Shown here piece after piece: positions 42,876 to 51,090 of a stretch of 64,000 bases of DNA. The DNA is taken from contig DASXRQ010000115.1 in the NCBI GenBank assembly GCA_036506495.1, positions 110,695 to 174,694 of the forward strand, given 5' to 3'. The notes beneath the pieces were generated by a model. The model was not told where the DNA came from, made no database searches, and worked only from the letters and a program-made list of their open reading frames with translations. A program made the position numbers and the translations under genes. How positions within the stretch are numbered: position 1 is the first letter of the stretch; each line of letters begins with the position of its first letter. The DNA is from DASXRC01 sp036506495 (lineage in GTDB: Bacteria > Actinomycetota > Actinomycetes > Mycobacteriales > Micromonosporaceae).

Positions 42876-44039
42876 ATGCGGGACGCGGTCATCGTCGGCG
42901 CGGTGCGGACCCCGGTCGGGCGGCGCAAGGGCGGCCTGGCCGAGATGCACCCGGTGGACCTGTCGGCGCACGTGCTGCGCGCGCTCGTGGAGCGCACTGG
43001 CATCGACCCCGAGCTCGTCGACGACGTGATCTGGGGCTGTGTCTCGCAGGTGGGCGAGCAGTCCTGGAACGTCGGCCGCAACGCCGTGCTCGCCGCGGGT
43101 TGGCCCGAATCGGTGCCGGGGACCACACTCGACCGACAGTGCGGCTCCAGCCAGCAGGCGCTGCATTTCGCCGCCGCCGCGGTTATCTCCGGCCAGGCGG
43201 ATCTCGTTGTGGCCGGCGGGGTCGAGTCGATGACCCGGGTGCCGATGGGGTCGAGCGTCGGCGAAGGCCTGCCGTTCGGCGACCTGGTTCGCGCCCGCTA
43301 CCGCGGCGTCGACGGCTTCGGCGACGGCGCCGCCGTGCCGTTCAGCCAGGGCGTCGGGGCCGAGATGATCGCCGAGCGGTGGGGCTTCTCCCGGGCTCGG
43401 CTCGACGAGTACGCATTTGTCAGCCACAACCGGGCCGCCGCCGCGCAGGACGCCGGCGAGTTCGACGCGGAGATCACGCCGGTGGGTCCGGTCACGGCCG
43501 ATGAGGGGGTTCGCCGGGACACCTCCCTGGCGAGGCTCGCCGAGCTGCCCACCCCCTTCAAGCCGGACGGTGTCGTGACCGCCGGCTCGGCGTCGCAGAT
43601 CTCCGACGGCGCCGCCGCGCTCGCGGTCACCACCTCCGAATGGGCGCATGAGCATGGGCTCCGCCCGCTCGCCCGCATCCACGCCGCGGTGGCCGTCGCC
43701 GACGACCCTGTGATCATGCTGACCGCGCCGATGCCGGCTACCGCCAAGGTGCTCCGCCGTGCGGGCCTCCGCATCAAGGAAATCGGGGTGTACGAGGTGA
43801 ACGAGGCGTTCGCCCCGGTCCCGCTCGCCTGGCTGGCGGAGACCGGTGCCGATCCCGCCCGGCTGAACCCGCGCGGTGGGGCGATCGCACTCGGCCACCC
43901 GCTCGGCGGGTCCGGCGCCCGGATCATGACGACGATGCTGCACCACATGCGGGACAACGGGATCCGGCACGGCCTGCAGACGATGTGCGAGGGCGGAGGC
44001 ATGGCCAACGCGACGATCGTGGAACTTCTACGATCGTAA
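42876..44039 (+). CDS. Acetyl-CoA acetyltransferase (thiolase)
   Basis: This 387-residue thiolase has the nucleophilic Cys in DRQCGSSQQAL, the His in NEAFAP, the C-terminal GGAIALGHPLGGSGAR and the second active-site Cys in CEGGGMANATI. It may act in beta-oxidation (3-ketoacyl-CoA thiolysis) or acetoacetyl-CoA synthesis. No other fatty-acid genes flank it. ATG 42876, 62 nt from the divergent PH gene. The length is close to degradative thiolases, so a fatty-acid-degradation role is slightly favoured. Confidence 0.95.
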   Translation: MRDAVIVGAVRTPVGRRKGGLAEMHPVDLSAHVLRALVERTGIDPELVDDVIWGCVSQVGEQSWNVGRNAVLAAGWPESVPGTTLDRQCGSSQQALHFAAAAVISGQADLVVAGGVESMTRVPMGSSVGEGLPFGDLVRARYRGVDGFGDGAAVPFSQGVGAEMIAERWGFSRARLDEYAFVSHNRAAAAQDAGEFDAEITPVGPVTADEGVRRDTSLARLAELPTPFKPDGVVTAGSASQISDGAAALAVTTSEWAHEHGLRPLARIHAAVAVADDPVIMLTAPMPATAKVLRRAGLRIKEIGVYEVNEAFAPVPLAWLAETGADPARLNPRGGAIALGHPLGGSGARIMTTMLHHMRDNGIRHGLQTMCEGGGMANATIVELLRS

Positions 44040-44089
44040 ATTTCACCGGCGGTGCCGAGTCACCGCGCCGGGCGCCTCGTTAACCGGGC

Positions 44090-44572
44090 ATGGACGTGTT
44101 CTTACGAACCTTCCTACCTGCCGCCGCCGAGGCGGGCGTGGCCATCCCGACAGTCAGCCGCTACATGCCGCTATTCCGGCGCTGCGTCGACAACGACGAC
44201 ACCACCGTGATCGTCGCGCGCTGCCTTCGCCCCGATCGCCCGGCGCAGGGTGAGTTCATCGTGTTGCTGACCCTCCGCCGGCTGGTGGTCGCGCAGGAGA
44301 GTCGGTTGCTGCATCGCCTCCGGCTGCACCTGAACGCCGAACTCGACGACCTGAGCAATGTCACCTGGACCCCGGATCCGCGGATGTCCGCGGTCGAACT
44401 CGCCGCCACCGCCGTCGATGGCGTCCGGGAGCGGTTCTGGATCAGGGTGGGCCACCCCAGGCAGGTGTGGCACGTCGACGCCCTGCTGAGCCGCGTGTTC
44501 CGGCCGCGGATCGTGGCGGACCGCGCCTACTGGGGCAACAAGCGCCTGGTGAGCCCCGTCGGCGCGTTCTGA
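44090..44572 (+). CDS. Conserved hypothetical protein
   Basis: This 160-residue soluble protein is rich in Arg and has no signal peptide. It begins MDVFLRTFLPAAAEAG and has a segment RPAQGEFIVLLTLRRLVVAQESRLLHRLRLHLNAEL that reads like a small PH/GRAM-type beta domain, with a WTPDPRMSAVELAATAVDGVRERFWIRVG half. No catalytic residues are visible and no function is proposed. It lies between a thiolase and an OmpR-type regulator, in the same direction. Confidence 0.6.
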   Translation: MDVFLRTFLPAAAEAGVAIPTVSRYMPLFRRCVDNDDTTVIVARCLRPDRPAQGEFIVLLTLRRLVVAQESRLLHRLRLHLNAELDDLSNVTWTPDPRMSAVELAATAVDGVRERFWIRVGHPRQVWHVDALLSRVFRPRIVADRAYWGNKRLVSPVGAF

Positions 44573-44654
44573 CCTGAGGTCCGTACGCGGGCCGTACCGA
44601 ACTCGAACACGACCCGGACGTGCCCCCGCGTGACCGTCCGCCATGATGGGCGGC

Positions 44655-45338
44655 GTGACTGATCGGGGGCTCGTGCTGATCGTCGAGGACGAGCGGGCGA
44701 TCGCCGACCTGGTCCGGATGTACCTGACCCGGGACGGGTTCGGCGTACACGTGGAACACGATGGCGCGGCCGGGCTGGCCGCGGCGCGACGCCTGCGGCC
44801 GGTCGCCTGCGTGCTCGACATCGCCCTGCCGGGCATGGACGGCACCGAGGTGTGCCGCCGGCTGCGCGAGTCCGGTGACTGGACCCCGGTGCTGTTCCTC
44901 ACCGCGCGCGACGACGAGGTCGACCGGGTCGTCGGGCTCGAGCTCGGAGCGGACGATTACGTGACCAAGCCGTTCAGTCCGCGCGAGCTGGTCGCCCGGG
45001 TACGAGCCGTGTTGCGCCGTGCGGCCGGTCCACCGGACGAGGGCGCGAGGCCGCGCATCCTCGGCCCGGTGACGCTGGACCCGTCCCGCCGCACGGTCAC
45101 CGCGGGCGGCGTCCCGCTGCACCTGACCTCAACGGAGTTCGATCTGCTCGCACACCTGATGGGCCGACCCGGCCGGGTGTTCACCCGGGAGGAGCTGCTC
45201 GCGAGCGTCTGGGGATACGCCGCGCACGCCGGAACCCGCACGGTCGACGTCCACGTCGCGCAGGTGCGGGCCAAGCTCGGCGCGGCCGCCACGGTCATCC
45301 GGACGGTCCGCGGCGTGGGGTACGCCGCCGATGCCTGA
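44655..45338 (+). CDS. OmpR/PhoB family response regulator
   Basis: This response regulator of about 227 residues has a receiver domain with the EDE pocket near residue 10, phospho-acceptor Asp in CVLDIALPGMDG, and TKPF. The winged helix has LTSTEFDLLAHLMGRPGRVFTREELLASVWG and GTRTVDVHVAQVRAKLG. It overlaps the downstream sensor kinase by 8 nt. Upstream ATGs at 44643 and 44646 are possible starts; GTG 44655 (VTDRGLVLIVEDE) is chosen by similarity of the N-terminus to related regulators. The pair's target is unknown, but a lipoprotein gene follows. Confidence 0.93.
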   Translation: MTDRGLVLIVEDERAIADLVRMYLTRDGFGVHVEHDGAAGLAAARRLRPVACVLDIALPGMDGTEVCRRLRESGDWTPVLFLTARDDEVDRVVGLELGADDYVTKPFSPRELVARVRAVLRRAAGPPDEGARPRILGPVTLDPSRRTVTAGGVPLHLTSTEFDLLAHLMGRPGRVFTREELLASVWGYAAHAGTRTVDVHVAQVRAKLGAAATVIRTVRGVGYAADA

Positions 45339-46782
45339 GCCCGGTGACCTGACCGTCCCGCTGCAGGTCATACGGGAACGGGGCGGGCCGGACCGGCACC
45401 GCTTCGCGCGCACGCTGACCGCCCGCGCCGTGCTGGTCGCCTGCGCGGTCGCGTTGATCTCGGTGGCGGTGACGGCGCTGATCGCCATCCCACTGGCCGT
45501 GCGCGCCGTGGACCGGCAGGCCCGCCAGGCGCTCGCATCCGAGGCCGAGGTCGTGGCCGGCGTGGTGAGGCCGCGGCTGGCCAGCCCGCGTACCGGCGAC
45601 GAGCAGCGGATCGTCCAGTTGCTGCGCAGCCGGAACATCGACGTGTACGTGATCCGGGCCGGCGAGCCCGACCGACCCGGGCTGCCCGCGCGGGTGGTGC
45701 GGGAGGTCGCCGCGGGCCAACGGGTGAACGGCCGTACTACGCTCGTCGCCGGTCGGCTGTCCATCGTGGAGGGACGGCCGCTCCCAAACCACAGCGGGGT
45801 GGTCCTCGCCCAGCCCGCCCGTTCGGGTACCGCTCGCCTCGTACTCAACAACCTCTGGCTTCCCCTGCTCGCCGGGCTGGGCGCGGGCCTGGTCGCCGGC
45901 GCACTCCTCGCCCGCCGGCTGGCGCGGCCGATCCGCAACGCGGCCACCGCGGCGGCCCGGCTGCGCGCCGGCGACCGGGGGGTACGCGTAGCGGTCGAGC
46001 CGCCGGCCGAGGCGGAGGACCTCGCGCGTGCCCTCAACGGCCTGGCCGAGGCCCTGGCCACCAGCGAGGGCCGGCAGCGCGAGTTCCTGCTGTCCGTCTC
46101 CCACGAGCTCCGCACGCCACTGACGACGATCAGGGGGTACGCCGAGGCGCTGGCCGACGGCGTCGTGGGACAGGACGGTACGCAGCGGGCCGGGCAGACC
46201 ATGCTCGCCCAGGCCGAACACCTCGACCGGCTCGTCAGTGACCTGCTGGTGCTGGCCCGCCTGGAGGCCGCCGACTTTCCGCTGGAGCCGGTGCCGGTCG
46301 AGCTGACCGACCTGGTGCGGGCCGCCGCCGAGGCGTGGCAGGGTCGGTGCGCCGCGGTCGGGGTCACGCTGCGCACCGAATTGCCGGACGGGCCGGTCCG
46401 GGCCCACACCGATCCGGGTCGGTTGCGGCAGGTCGTGGACGGGTTGGTGGAGAACGCCCTGCGGGTCGTCCCACCGGACTCGCCGGTCGTGCTCGCGGTG
46501 CGCCCGCCGGCCCCGGGCGGCCCGGGATTCGCCGTCGTCGAGGTCCGCGATGGGGGGCCCGGGTTCACCGACGAGGATCTCGCGGTGGCGTTCGAGCGCG
46601 GGGCGCTCTACCAGCGTTATCGCGGAGTACGCAAGGTGGGCAGCGGCCTCGGTCTGGCCCTCGCCGCCCGGCTGGTACGCCGGCTGGGCGGCCACATCGA
46701 GGCTGGGCACGCCGCCGAGGGTGGCGCCCGGTTCACGGTCTTTCTGCCGGTTGCCCCTTACCCAACCCGAACACCGGCTTGA
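45331..46782 (+). CDS. Sensor histidine kinase with periplasmic sensor
   Basis: This 483-residue kinase has a transmembrane helix (AVLVACAVALISVAVTALIAIPLAV), an extracytoplasmic sensor of about 110 residues, a second helix (LLAGLGAGLVAGALLARRLA), HAMP, then HisKA with the phospho-His near 258 in SVSHELRTPLTTIRG. The HATPase has LVENALRVVPPDSP, DGGPGF and GSGLGLALAARLV. The G1 motif is GGPG rather than the usual DxGxG, but the rest is intact. It overlaps the response regulator by 8 nt. The ligand is unknown. Confidence 0.92.
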   Translation: MPEPGDLTVPLQVIRERGGPDRHRFARTLTARAVLVACAVALISVAVTALIAIPLAVRAVDRQARQALASEAEVVAGVVRPRLASPRTGDEQRIVQLLRSRNIDVYVIRAGEPDRPGLPARVVREVAAGQRVNGRTTLVAGRLSIVEGRPLPNHSGVVLAQPARSGTARLVLNNLWLPLLAGLGAGLVAGALLARRLARPIRNAATAAARLRAGDRGVRVAVEPPAEAEDLARALNGLAEALATSEGRQREFLLSVSHELRTPLTTIRGYAEALADGVVGQDGTQRAGQTMLAQAEHLDRLVSDLLVLARLEAADFPLEPVPVELTDLVRAAAEAWQGRCAAVGVTLRTELPDGPVRAHTDPGRLRQVVDGLVENALRVVPPDSPVVLAVRPPAPGGPGFAVVEVRDGGPGFTDEDLAVAFERGALYQRYRGVRKVGSGLGLALAARLVRRLGGHIEAGHAAEGGARFTVFLPVAPYPTRTPA

Positions 46783-46816
46783 CCACCCGCTGCCCGTCGT
46801 CCGGCATCGTGAGGGC

Positions 46817-47374
46817 ATGCGAATGCGACACAGACTTTCCGTACTGGCCGCCACCGCGACCCTCGGCGTGGCCGCCGTCCTCGGACTGACCGCGTGCACG
46901 AGGGACCTCGGACAGACCGCGGTCGACGTGGCCGCGGACCTGACGCCCGAGGGTCAGGCGCTGGCGGCGCTCGGCTTCGACCCGACGGCGGCGGATCCGA
47001 GGCCCACGCCGACGGCGAGCCCCGGCGACAAGGGCGGTCGGGCCGGCGACCGGACGCCCAAGCGGCGGCTGGGACGGGTGCTGCTGCGGAAGAACATGCT
47101 GCACGGCGAGGTGGTCGTGCAGACGAAGGACGGTCCCAAGACGATCGACGTGCAACGCGGCGAGGTGACCGCGATCAACGACACGACCGTCACCGTGAAG
47201 TCCACCGACGGTTTCACCTTGACCTGGACCTTCGGCGACCCCATCACGGTGCTCGAGCGACGCCACACCGTGCAGCCGGACCAGATCACGGTCGGCACCC
47301 GCATAGGTATCGCCGGGACGAAGGATGGCGGCACGACGAGAGCCCGGCTGATCGTGGTCGCTCGCCCCAAGTGA
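46817..47374 (+). CDS. Lipoprotein with DUF5666-like domain
   Basis: This 185-residue lipoprotein has the lipobox LTAC at Cys27 after an Arg-containing signal sequence (MRMRHRLSVLAATATLGVAAVLG). A Pro/Asp/Lys linker follows, then a C-terminal beta domain (GKVLLRKNMLHGEVVVQTKDGPKTIDVQRGEVTAINDTTVTVKS-like pattern, broken here for length) ending TRARLIVVARP, with repeats of the DUF5666 type. It lies 34 nt downstream of the sensor kinase, so it may be regulated by that system or feed it a signal. ATG 46817 has GAGGG 2 nt upstream. Confidence 0.75.
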   Translation: MRMRHRLSVLAATATLGVAAVLGLTACTRDLGQTAVDVAADLTPEGQALAALGFDPTAADPRPTPTASPGDKGGRAGDRTPKRRLGRVLLRKNMLHGEVVVQTKDGPKTIDVQRGEVTAINDTTVTVKSTDGFTLTWTFGDPITVLERRHTVQPDQITVGTRIGIAGTKDGGTTRARLIVVARPK

Positions 47375-47466
47375 CGTGGGGGTGTCGGACTGGTTCGCCC
47401 CAGCCCGACGGCCCTCGTATGTCGTTCGCTTGACGCCCGCAACGGACGCGTGACACGCTCGGCCTC

Positions 47467-49566
47467 GTGCCAGATCATGGCCTGGTCGGGGGCCCACTGC
47501 GCGCGCTCTGGGCGGCCGGCGCGGTGGCGGTCGTGGGGGCCAGCGAGCGCCCGGACGCCCCCGGCCACCTGGCCATACGGCACCTGCTGCGGTACGGCTA
47601 CCGGGGGCGGATCCTCCCCGTACACCCGCGGGCCCACACGGTGCTCGGGCTGCCCGCGTACGCCTCGGTGTCCGCGGCCGCCGCGACCGGCCCGATCGAC
47701 CTCGCGGTGGTGCTGGTGCGCGCGGACGCCGCGGTCGAAGCGGTCGCCGAGTGCGCGAAGGCGGGCGTGGCGTGCGCCATCGTGGGCTCCTCCGGCTTCG
47801 CCGAGACCGGCGCCGCCGGGCGGCAGGCCCAGCAGGAGATGGTCACCGTCGCCCGAGCGTCCGGTATGCGGCTGGTCGGCCCGAACTGCATCGGCTCGGC
47901 GGGGTTCGCGACCGGTCAGGTGGCGAGTTTCAGCCCACTGTTCCGCGGCCTCGAGCCGCCGCTGGCGACCGGTCGGATCGGCTTCGCGTCGACCAGTGGG
48001 GCACTGGGTTTCGGCACGGTCAGCCTCGCGATCGAGCGCGGTCTCGGCCTGTACGCCGCGGTGACGACCGGCAACGAGGCGGACGTGGGCGCGCTCGAGG
48101 CGCTGGCCGCGTTGGCCGCCGAGCCGGACACGGCCGCGGTCCTCGGATTGTGTGAGTCCATCGCCGATGCCGCGTCGTTGCGGGCGATCGCGGCGAGCGG
48201 TAAGCCCGCGGCGCTGCTCGTGGCCGGCGGCTCGCGGGCCGGCGCCCGGGCGGCCGCCTCGCACACCGGAGCGCTGACGACCGACGCGCGAATCGTCGCC
48301 GGCGCGCTGCGCCAGCTCGGCATCCCGCAAGTGTCCGATGTGGACGAGCTGCTCGACGTCGGTGACGCGTACGAAGCCGCCTCGGCGTCCGGCCGATGGC
48401 CGCGCCCACCCGGCGACCGGGTTGCCGTCGTCACCACATCGGGCGGGTCGGGAATCCTCGCCGCAGACGCGATCGAGGCTTTCGGACTGGGGCTGGCGGA
48501 GCTGGCACCGTCCACCGTGGACGCCTTGCGCGCGGTCGTGCCGGCGTATGGCTCGGTGGCGAACCCGGTCGACGTGACCGCCACGGTGATGCGGGACCGG
48601 ACCCTCGTCGCGCGCTGCCTGGCGGCGGTCGCCGACGATCCCGGCGTCGACCAGGTCATCGCCTGCTTCTGCGTGCTGACCGGCGACGACGTCGGGGCGA
48701 TCGTCGGGGCGCTCACCGATACCGCCCGGCGCAGCGGCAAGCCCGTGTTCGTCGCCCGCACCGGGTCGGACGCGCTCGCGCCGGACGCCGCATCCGCGCT
48801 GCGGGCGGCGGGCGTGCCGGCATACCCCACGCCGCGCCGCGCCGTCCGAGCCGCCGCCGCGCTCGCAACCTCTCTCCTCCCAACTTCGTCGAAGGTGGGC
48901 GGTCGAGCGGGCCCTTACCACCCAACTTCGACGAAGTTGGGGCGGGGGAGCGACGAGGCCGCGCTCAAGGCGTGGCTCGGGGCCGCGGGCGTACCCGTAC
49001 CGAGGGGGCGGGTCGTGCACACCGCTGTCGAGGCGGCCGAGGCGGTACGCGAGTGCGGCGGGGTCGCCGTACTCAAGGCGGTCCTGCCCGGCGCGGCGCA
49101 CAAGACCGACCTCGGCGGCGTGGCGTTGAGCGTGACGGAAGGCCACGCGCTGGCGACCTTCGAGCGGCTGAGCACCGTGCCCGGAGCCACGGGAGTGCTC
49201 GTCGAGGAGCAGATCCCGCCGGGCGTGGAGCTGCTGGTCGGGTCCCTACCCAGCCCGCTCGGCCGGGTCCTGACCGTCGGTGCGGGCGGCGTACTCACCG
49301 AGGCGCTCGACGACGCCGCGGTGCGCCTGCTGCCGGTCACCGACGCCGACATCCGCGACGCGCTGGGTCAGACCCGCGTCGCGCGCCTGCTCGACGGCTT
49401 CCGCGCCACCCCGCCGGCCCACGTCGACGCGCTGGTCGCGCTCGTCCGGCGCGTCGCCGAACTGGCCGAGTCGCTGCCCGAAGCCGCGGCGCTCGACCTG
49501 AACCCAGTCGTCGCCGGGCCCGACCGGGCGACCGTGCTCGACGCCATGCTGACCGAGGAGTCCTGA
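47467..49566 (+). CDS. Fused ADP-forming acyl-CoA synthetase
   Basis: This 699-residue acetate-CoA-ligase-type enzyme (ADP-forming) has alpha and beta parts in one chain. The CoA-binding domain is at about 10-105. The succinyl-CoA-ligase-like region carries the phosphorylatable His266 in AASHTGAL. A third flavodoxin-like region runs to about 450. The ATP-grasp beta part (about 490-690) includes VLKAVLPGAAHKTDLGGV and VEEQIPPGVELLVG. The reaction is interconversion of acyl-CoA + ADP + Pi with acid + CoA + ATP. The linker (about 471-492) is encoded by a palindromic sequence. It is the first gene of an operon with an acyl-CoA ligase and a B12 mutase. Confidence 0.86.
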   Translation: MPDHGLVGGPLRALWAAGAVAVVGASERPDAPGHLAIRHLLRYGYRGRILPVHPRAHTVLGLPAYASVSAAAATGPIDLAVVLVRADAAVEAVAECAKAGVACAIVGSSGFAETGAAGRQAQQEMVTVARASGMRLVGPNCIGSAGFATGQVASFSPLFRGLEPPLATGRIGFASTSGALGFGTVSLAIERGLGLYAAVTTGNEADVGALEALAALAAEPDTAAVLGLCESIADAASLRAIAASGKPAALLVAGGSRAGARAAASHTGALTTDARIVAGALRQLGIPQVSDVDELLDVGDAYEAASASGRWPRPPGDRVAVVTTSGGSGILAADAIEAFGLGLAELAPSTVDALRAVVPAYGSVANPVDVTATVMRDRTLVARCLAAVADDPGVDQVIACFCVLTGDDVGAIVGALTDTARRSGKPVFVARTGSDALAPDAASALRAAGVPAYPTPRRAVRAAAALATSLLPTSSKVGGRAGPYHPTSTKLGRGSDEAALKAWLGAAGVPVPRGRVVHTAVEAAEAVRECGGVAVLKAVLPGAAHKTDLGGVALSVTEGHALATFERLSTVPGATGVLVEEQIPPGVELLVGSLPSPLGRVLTVGAGGVLTEALDDAAVRLLPVTDADIRDALGQTRVARLLDGFRATPPAHVDALVALVRRVAELAESLPEAAALDLNPVVAGPDRATVLDAMLTEES
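48879..48941. repeat. Palindrome pair inside acyl-CoA synthetase gene
   Basis: Two copies of a near-identical 21-nt palindrome, cccaacttcgwcgaagktggg, lie at 48879-48899 and 48921-48941. The second is perfectly symmetric about its central base, and the outer arms cccaacttcgtcgaag (48879-48894) and its complement (48926-48941) form a 16-bp stem. The repeat is in frame and contributes the linker between the alpha and beta domains. Confidence 0.75.
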
Positions 49567-51090
49567 GTGGACATTGCGGCACTGGTGAATCGGTCGGCAA
49601 GACGGTACCCGGCGGCGATAGCGCTCGAGGGACCGCAGGGCGAGCGTACGCACGCGAGCGTCACGTTCCGCGAGCTAGGCGAGCGGGTCAACCGCCTGGC
49701 CAACGCCCTCCTCGGCCTTGGCCTCCAGCCCGGCGACCGGGTGCTCGACCTGCAGCCGAACCAGGTCAGCTACGTCGAGACGGACCTCGCCTGCTGCGCG
49801 GCCGGTCTCGTCCGGGTCGCGCTTAACTACCGCCTCCACCCGGACGACTGGGCGCGCATCGCCGACGATTCCGGCGCGACCGCGCTCGTGTACGACGCCC
49901 GGTACGCCGAACCGAGCGACGCGCTGCGGTCCGGTCTGGATCCCGGCCGGATCGTGGCGATCGGCGATGCTCCCGGCACGGCGTACCAGAAAATGATCGA
50001 AAGCGCGTCCGCGACGGTCCCGGCGCTGGACCGCGGCCCGGACGACCTGGTCTCGCTGAACTACACCTCCGGCACGACCGGACGCCCGAAGGGGGTGCGT
50101 CGCACCCACCGCAATCGCTGGGCGTCGCTGGTCAACATGACGTTCGACGTGCTCGGCGGCGTGCCGCTGCCGGGTGACGTGTATCTGCACGCCGGACCCG
50201 TCACCCACACGAGCGGGCTGTTCGTGCTGCCGTTCCTGGCCGCCGGCGTACGGCAGCTGATCCTGCCGGCGTTCGACGCCGAGGCGGTCGCCGACGCGGT
50301 CGTCACGCGGCGGGTGACGCACACCGCGCTCGTGCCCACGATGGTCGCCCGGCTGCTCGCGCACGGCGAGCCGCTGACCAGACTGAAGATGCTGGGGTAC
50401 GCCGGCGCGCCGATGCCGCCGGAGCAGATCCGCCGGGCGTACGAGGAGCTGAGCCCGTACCTCGTGCAGTACTACGGGCTGGTGGAGGCGATCCCGCCGG
50501 TGACCGTCCTGGACGCGGCCGACCACCGGCGGGGGTTGGCGGGCGAGCCCGAACTGCTGACCAGCGCGGGCCGGCCGGCGCTCGGCGTCGCGCTGCGGGT
50601 GGTGGACGACGAGGGGCGACCGGTGCCGGCGGGCGAGGTCGGCGAGGTGGTGACCCGCGGCGACCACGTGATGTCCGGGTACTGGTCGGGCGGGACGGGT
50701 TCCGTGAAGACGGTCGACGATCGGGGGTGGCTGTACACGGGGGACCTGGGCCGCCTCGACGAGAGCGACCGCCTCTGGCTCGTGGACCGCAAGGGCGGCA
50801 TGATCATCACTGGCGGGTACAACGTATATCCGCGGGAGGTGGAGGACGTCATCGCGGAGGTGCCCGGAGTGCGCGAGGTCGCCGTTGTCGGGGTGGCCGA
50901 CCCCGACTGGGGTCAGCGGGTGGTCGCGCTCTACACCGGGCCGGCGTCGACCGAGACGGTGACGGCCCACGGGCGGGCGCGGCTCGCGTCCTACAAGCGA
51001 CCCAAGGAGGTACGCCGGGTCGAGAGCTTCCCGCTCAACGCGACCGGGAAGATCGCCAAGAATGTGCTACGGGCGGAGCTGGAGTCGTGA
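49567..51090 (+). CDS. AMP-dependent acyl-CoA synthetase/ligase
   Basis: This 507-residue ANL-superfamily enzyme has the P-loop-like YTSGTTGRPKGVRRTHRNR, APMPPEQIRRAYEEL, YTGDLGRLDESDRLWLVDRKGGMIITGGYNVYP and the catalytic Lys in LNATGKIAKNVLR. It activates a carboxylic acid to its acyl-CoA via an acyl-adenylate. The substrate is unknown. It starts at GTG 49567, directly after the stop of the ADP-forming synthetase (1 nt spacing) and overlaps the mutase start by 4 nt, showing a single coupled operon. Confidence 0.94.
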   Translation: MDIAALVNRSARRYPAAIALEGPQGERTHASVTFRELGERVNRLANALLGLGLQPGDRVLDLQPNQVSYVETDLACCAAGLVRVALNYRLHPDDWARIADDSGATALVYDARYAEPSDALRSGLDPGRIVAIGDAPGTAYQKMIESASATVPALDRGPDDLVSLNYTSGTTGRPKGVRRTHRNRWASLVNMTFDVLGGVPLPGDVYLHAGPVTHTSGLFVLPFLAAGVRQLILPAFDAEAVADAVVTRRVTHTALVPTMVARLLAHGEPLTRLKMLGYAGAPMPPEQIRRAYEELSPYLVQYYGLVEAIPPVTVLDAADHRRGLAGEPELLTSAGRPALGVALRVVDDEGRPVPAGEVGEVVTRGDHVMSGYWSGGTGSVKTVDDRGWLYTGDLGRLDESDRLWLVDRKGGMIITGGYNVYPREVEDVIAEVPGVREVAVVGVADPDWGQRVVALYTGPASTETVTAHGRARLASYKRPKEVRRVESFPLNATGKIAKNVLRAELES

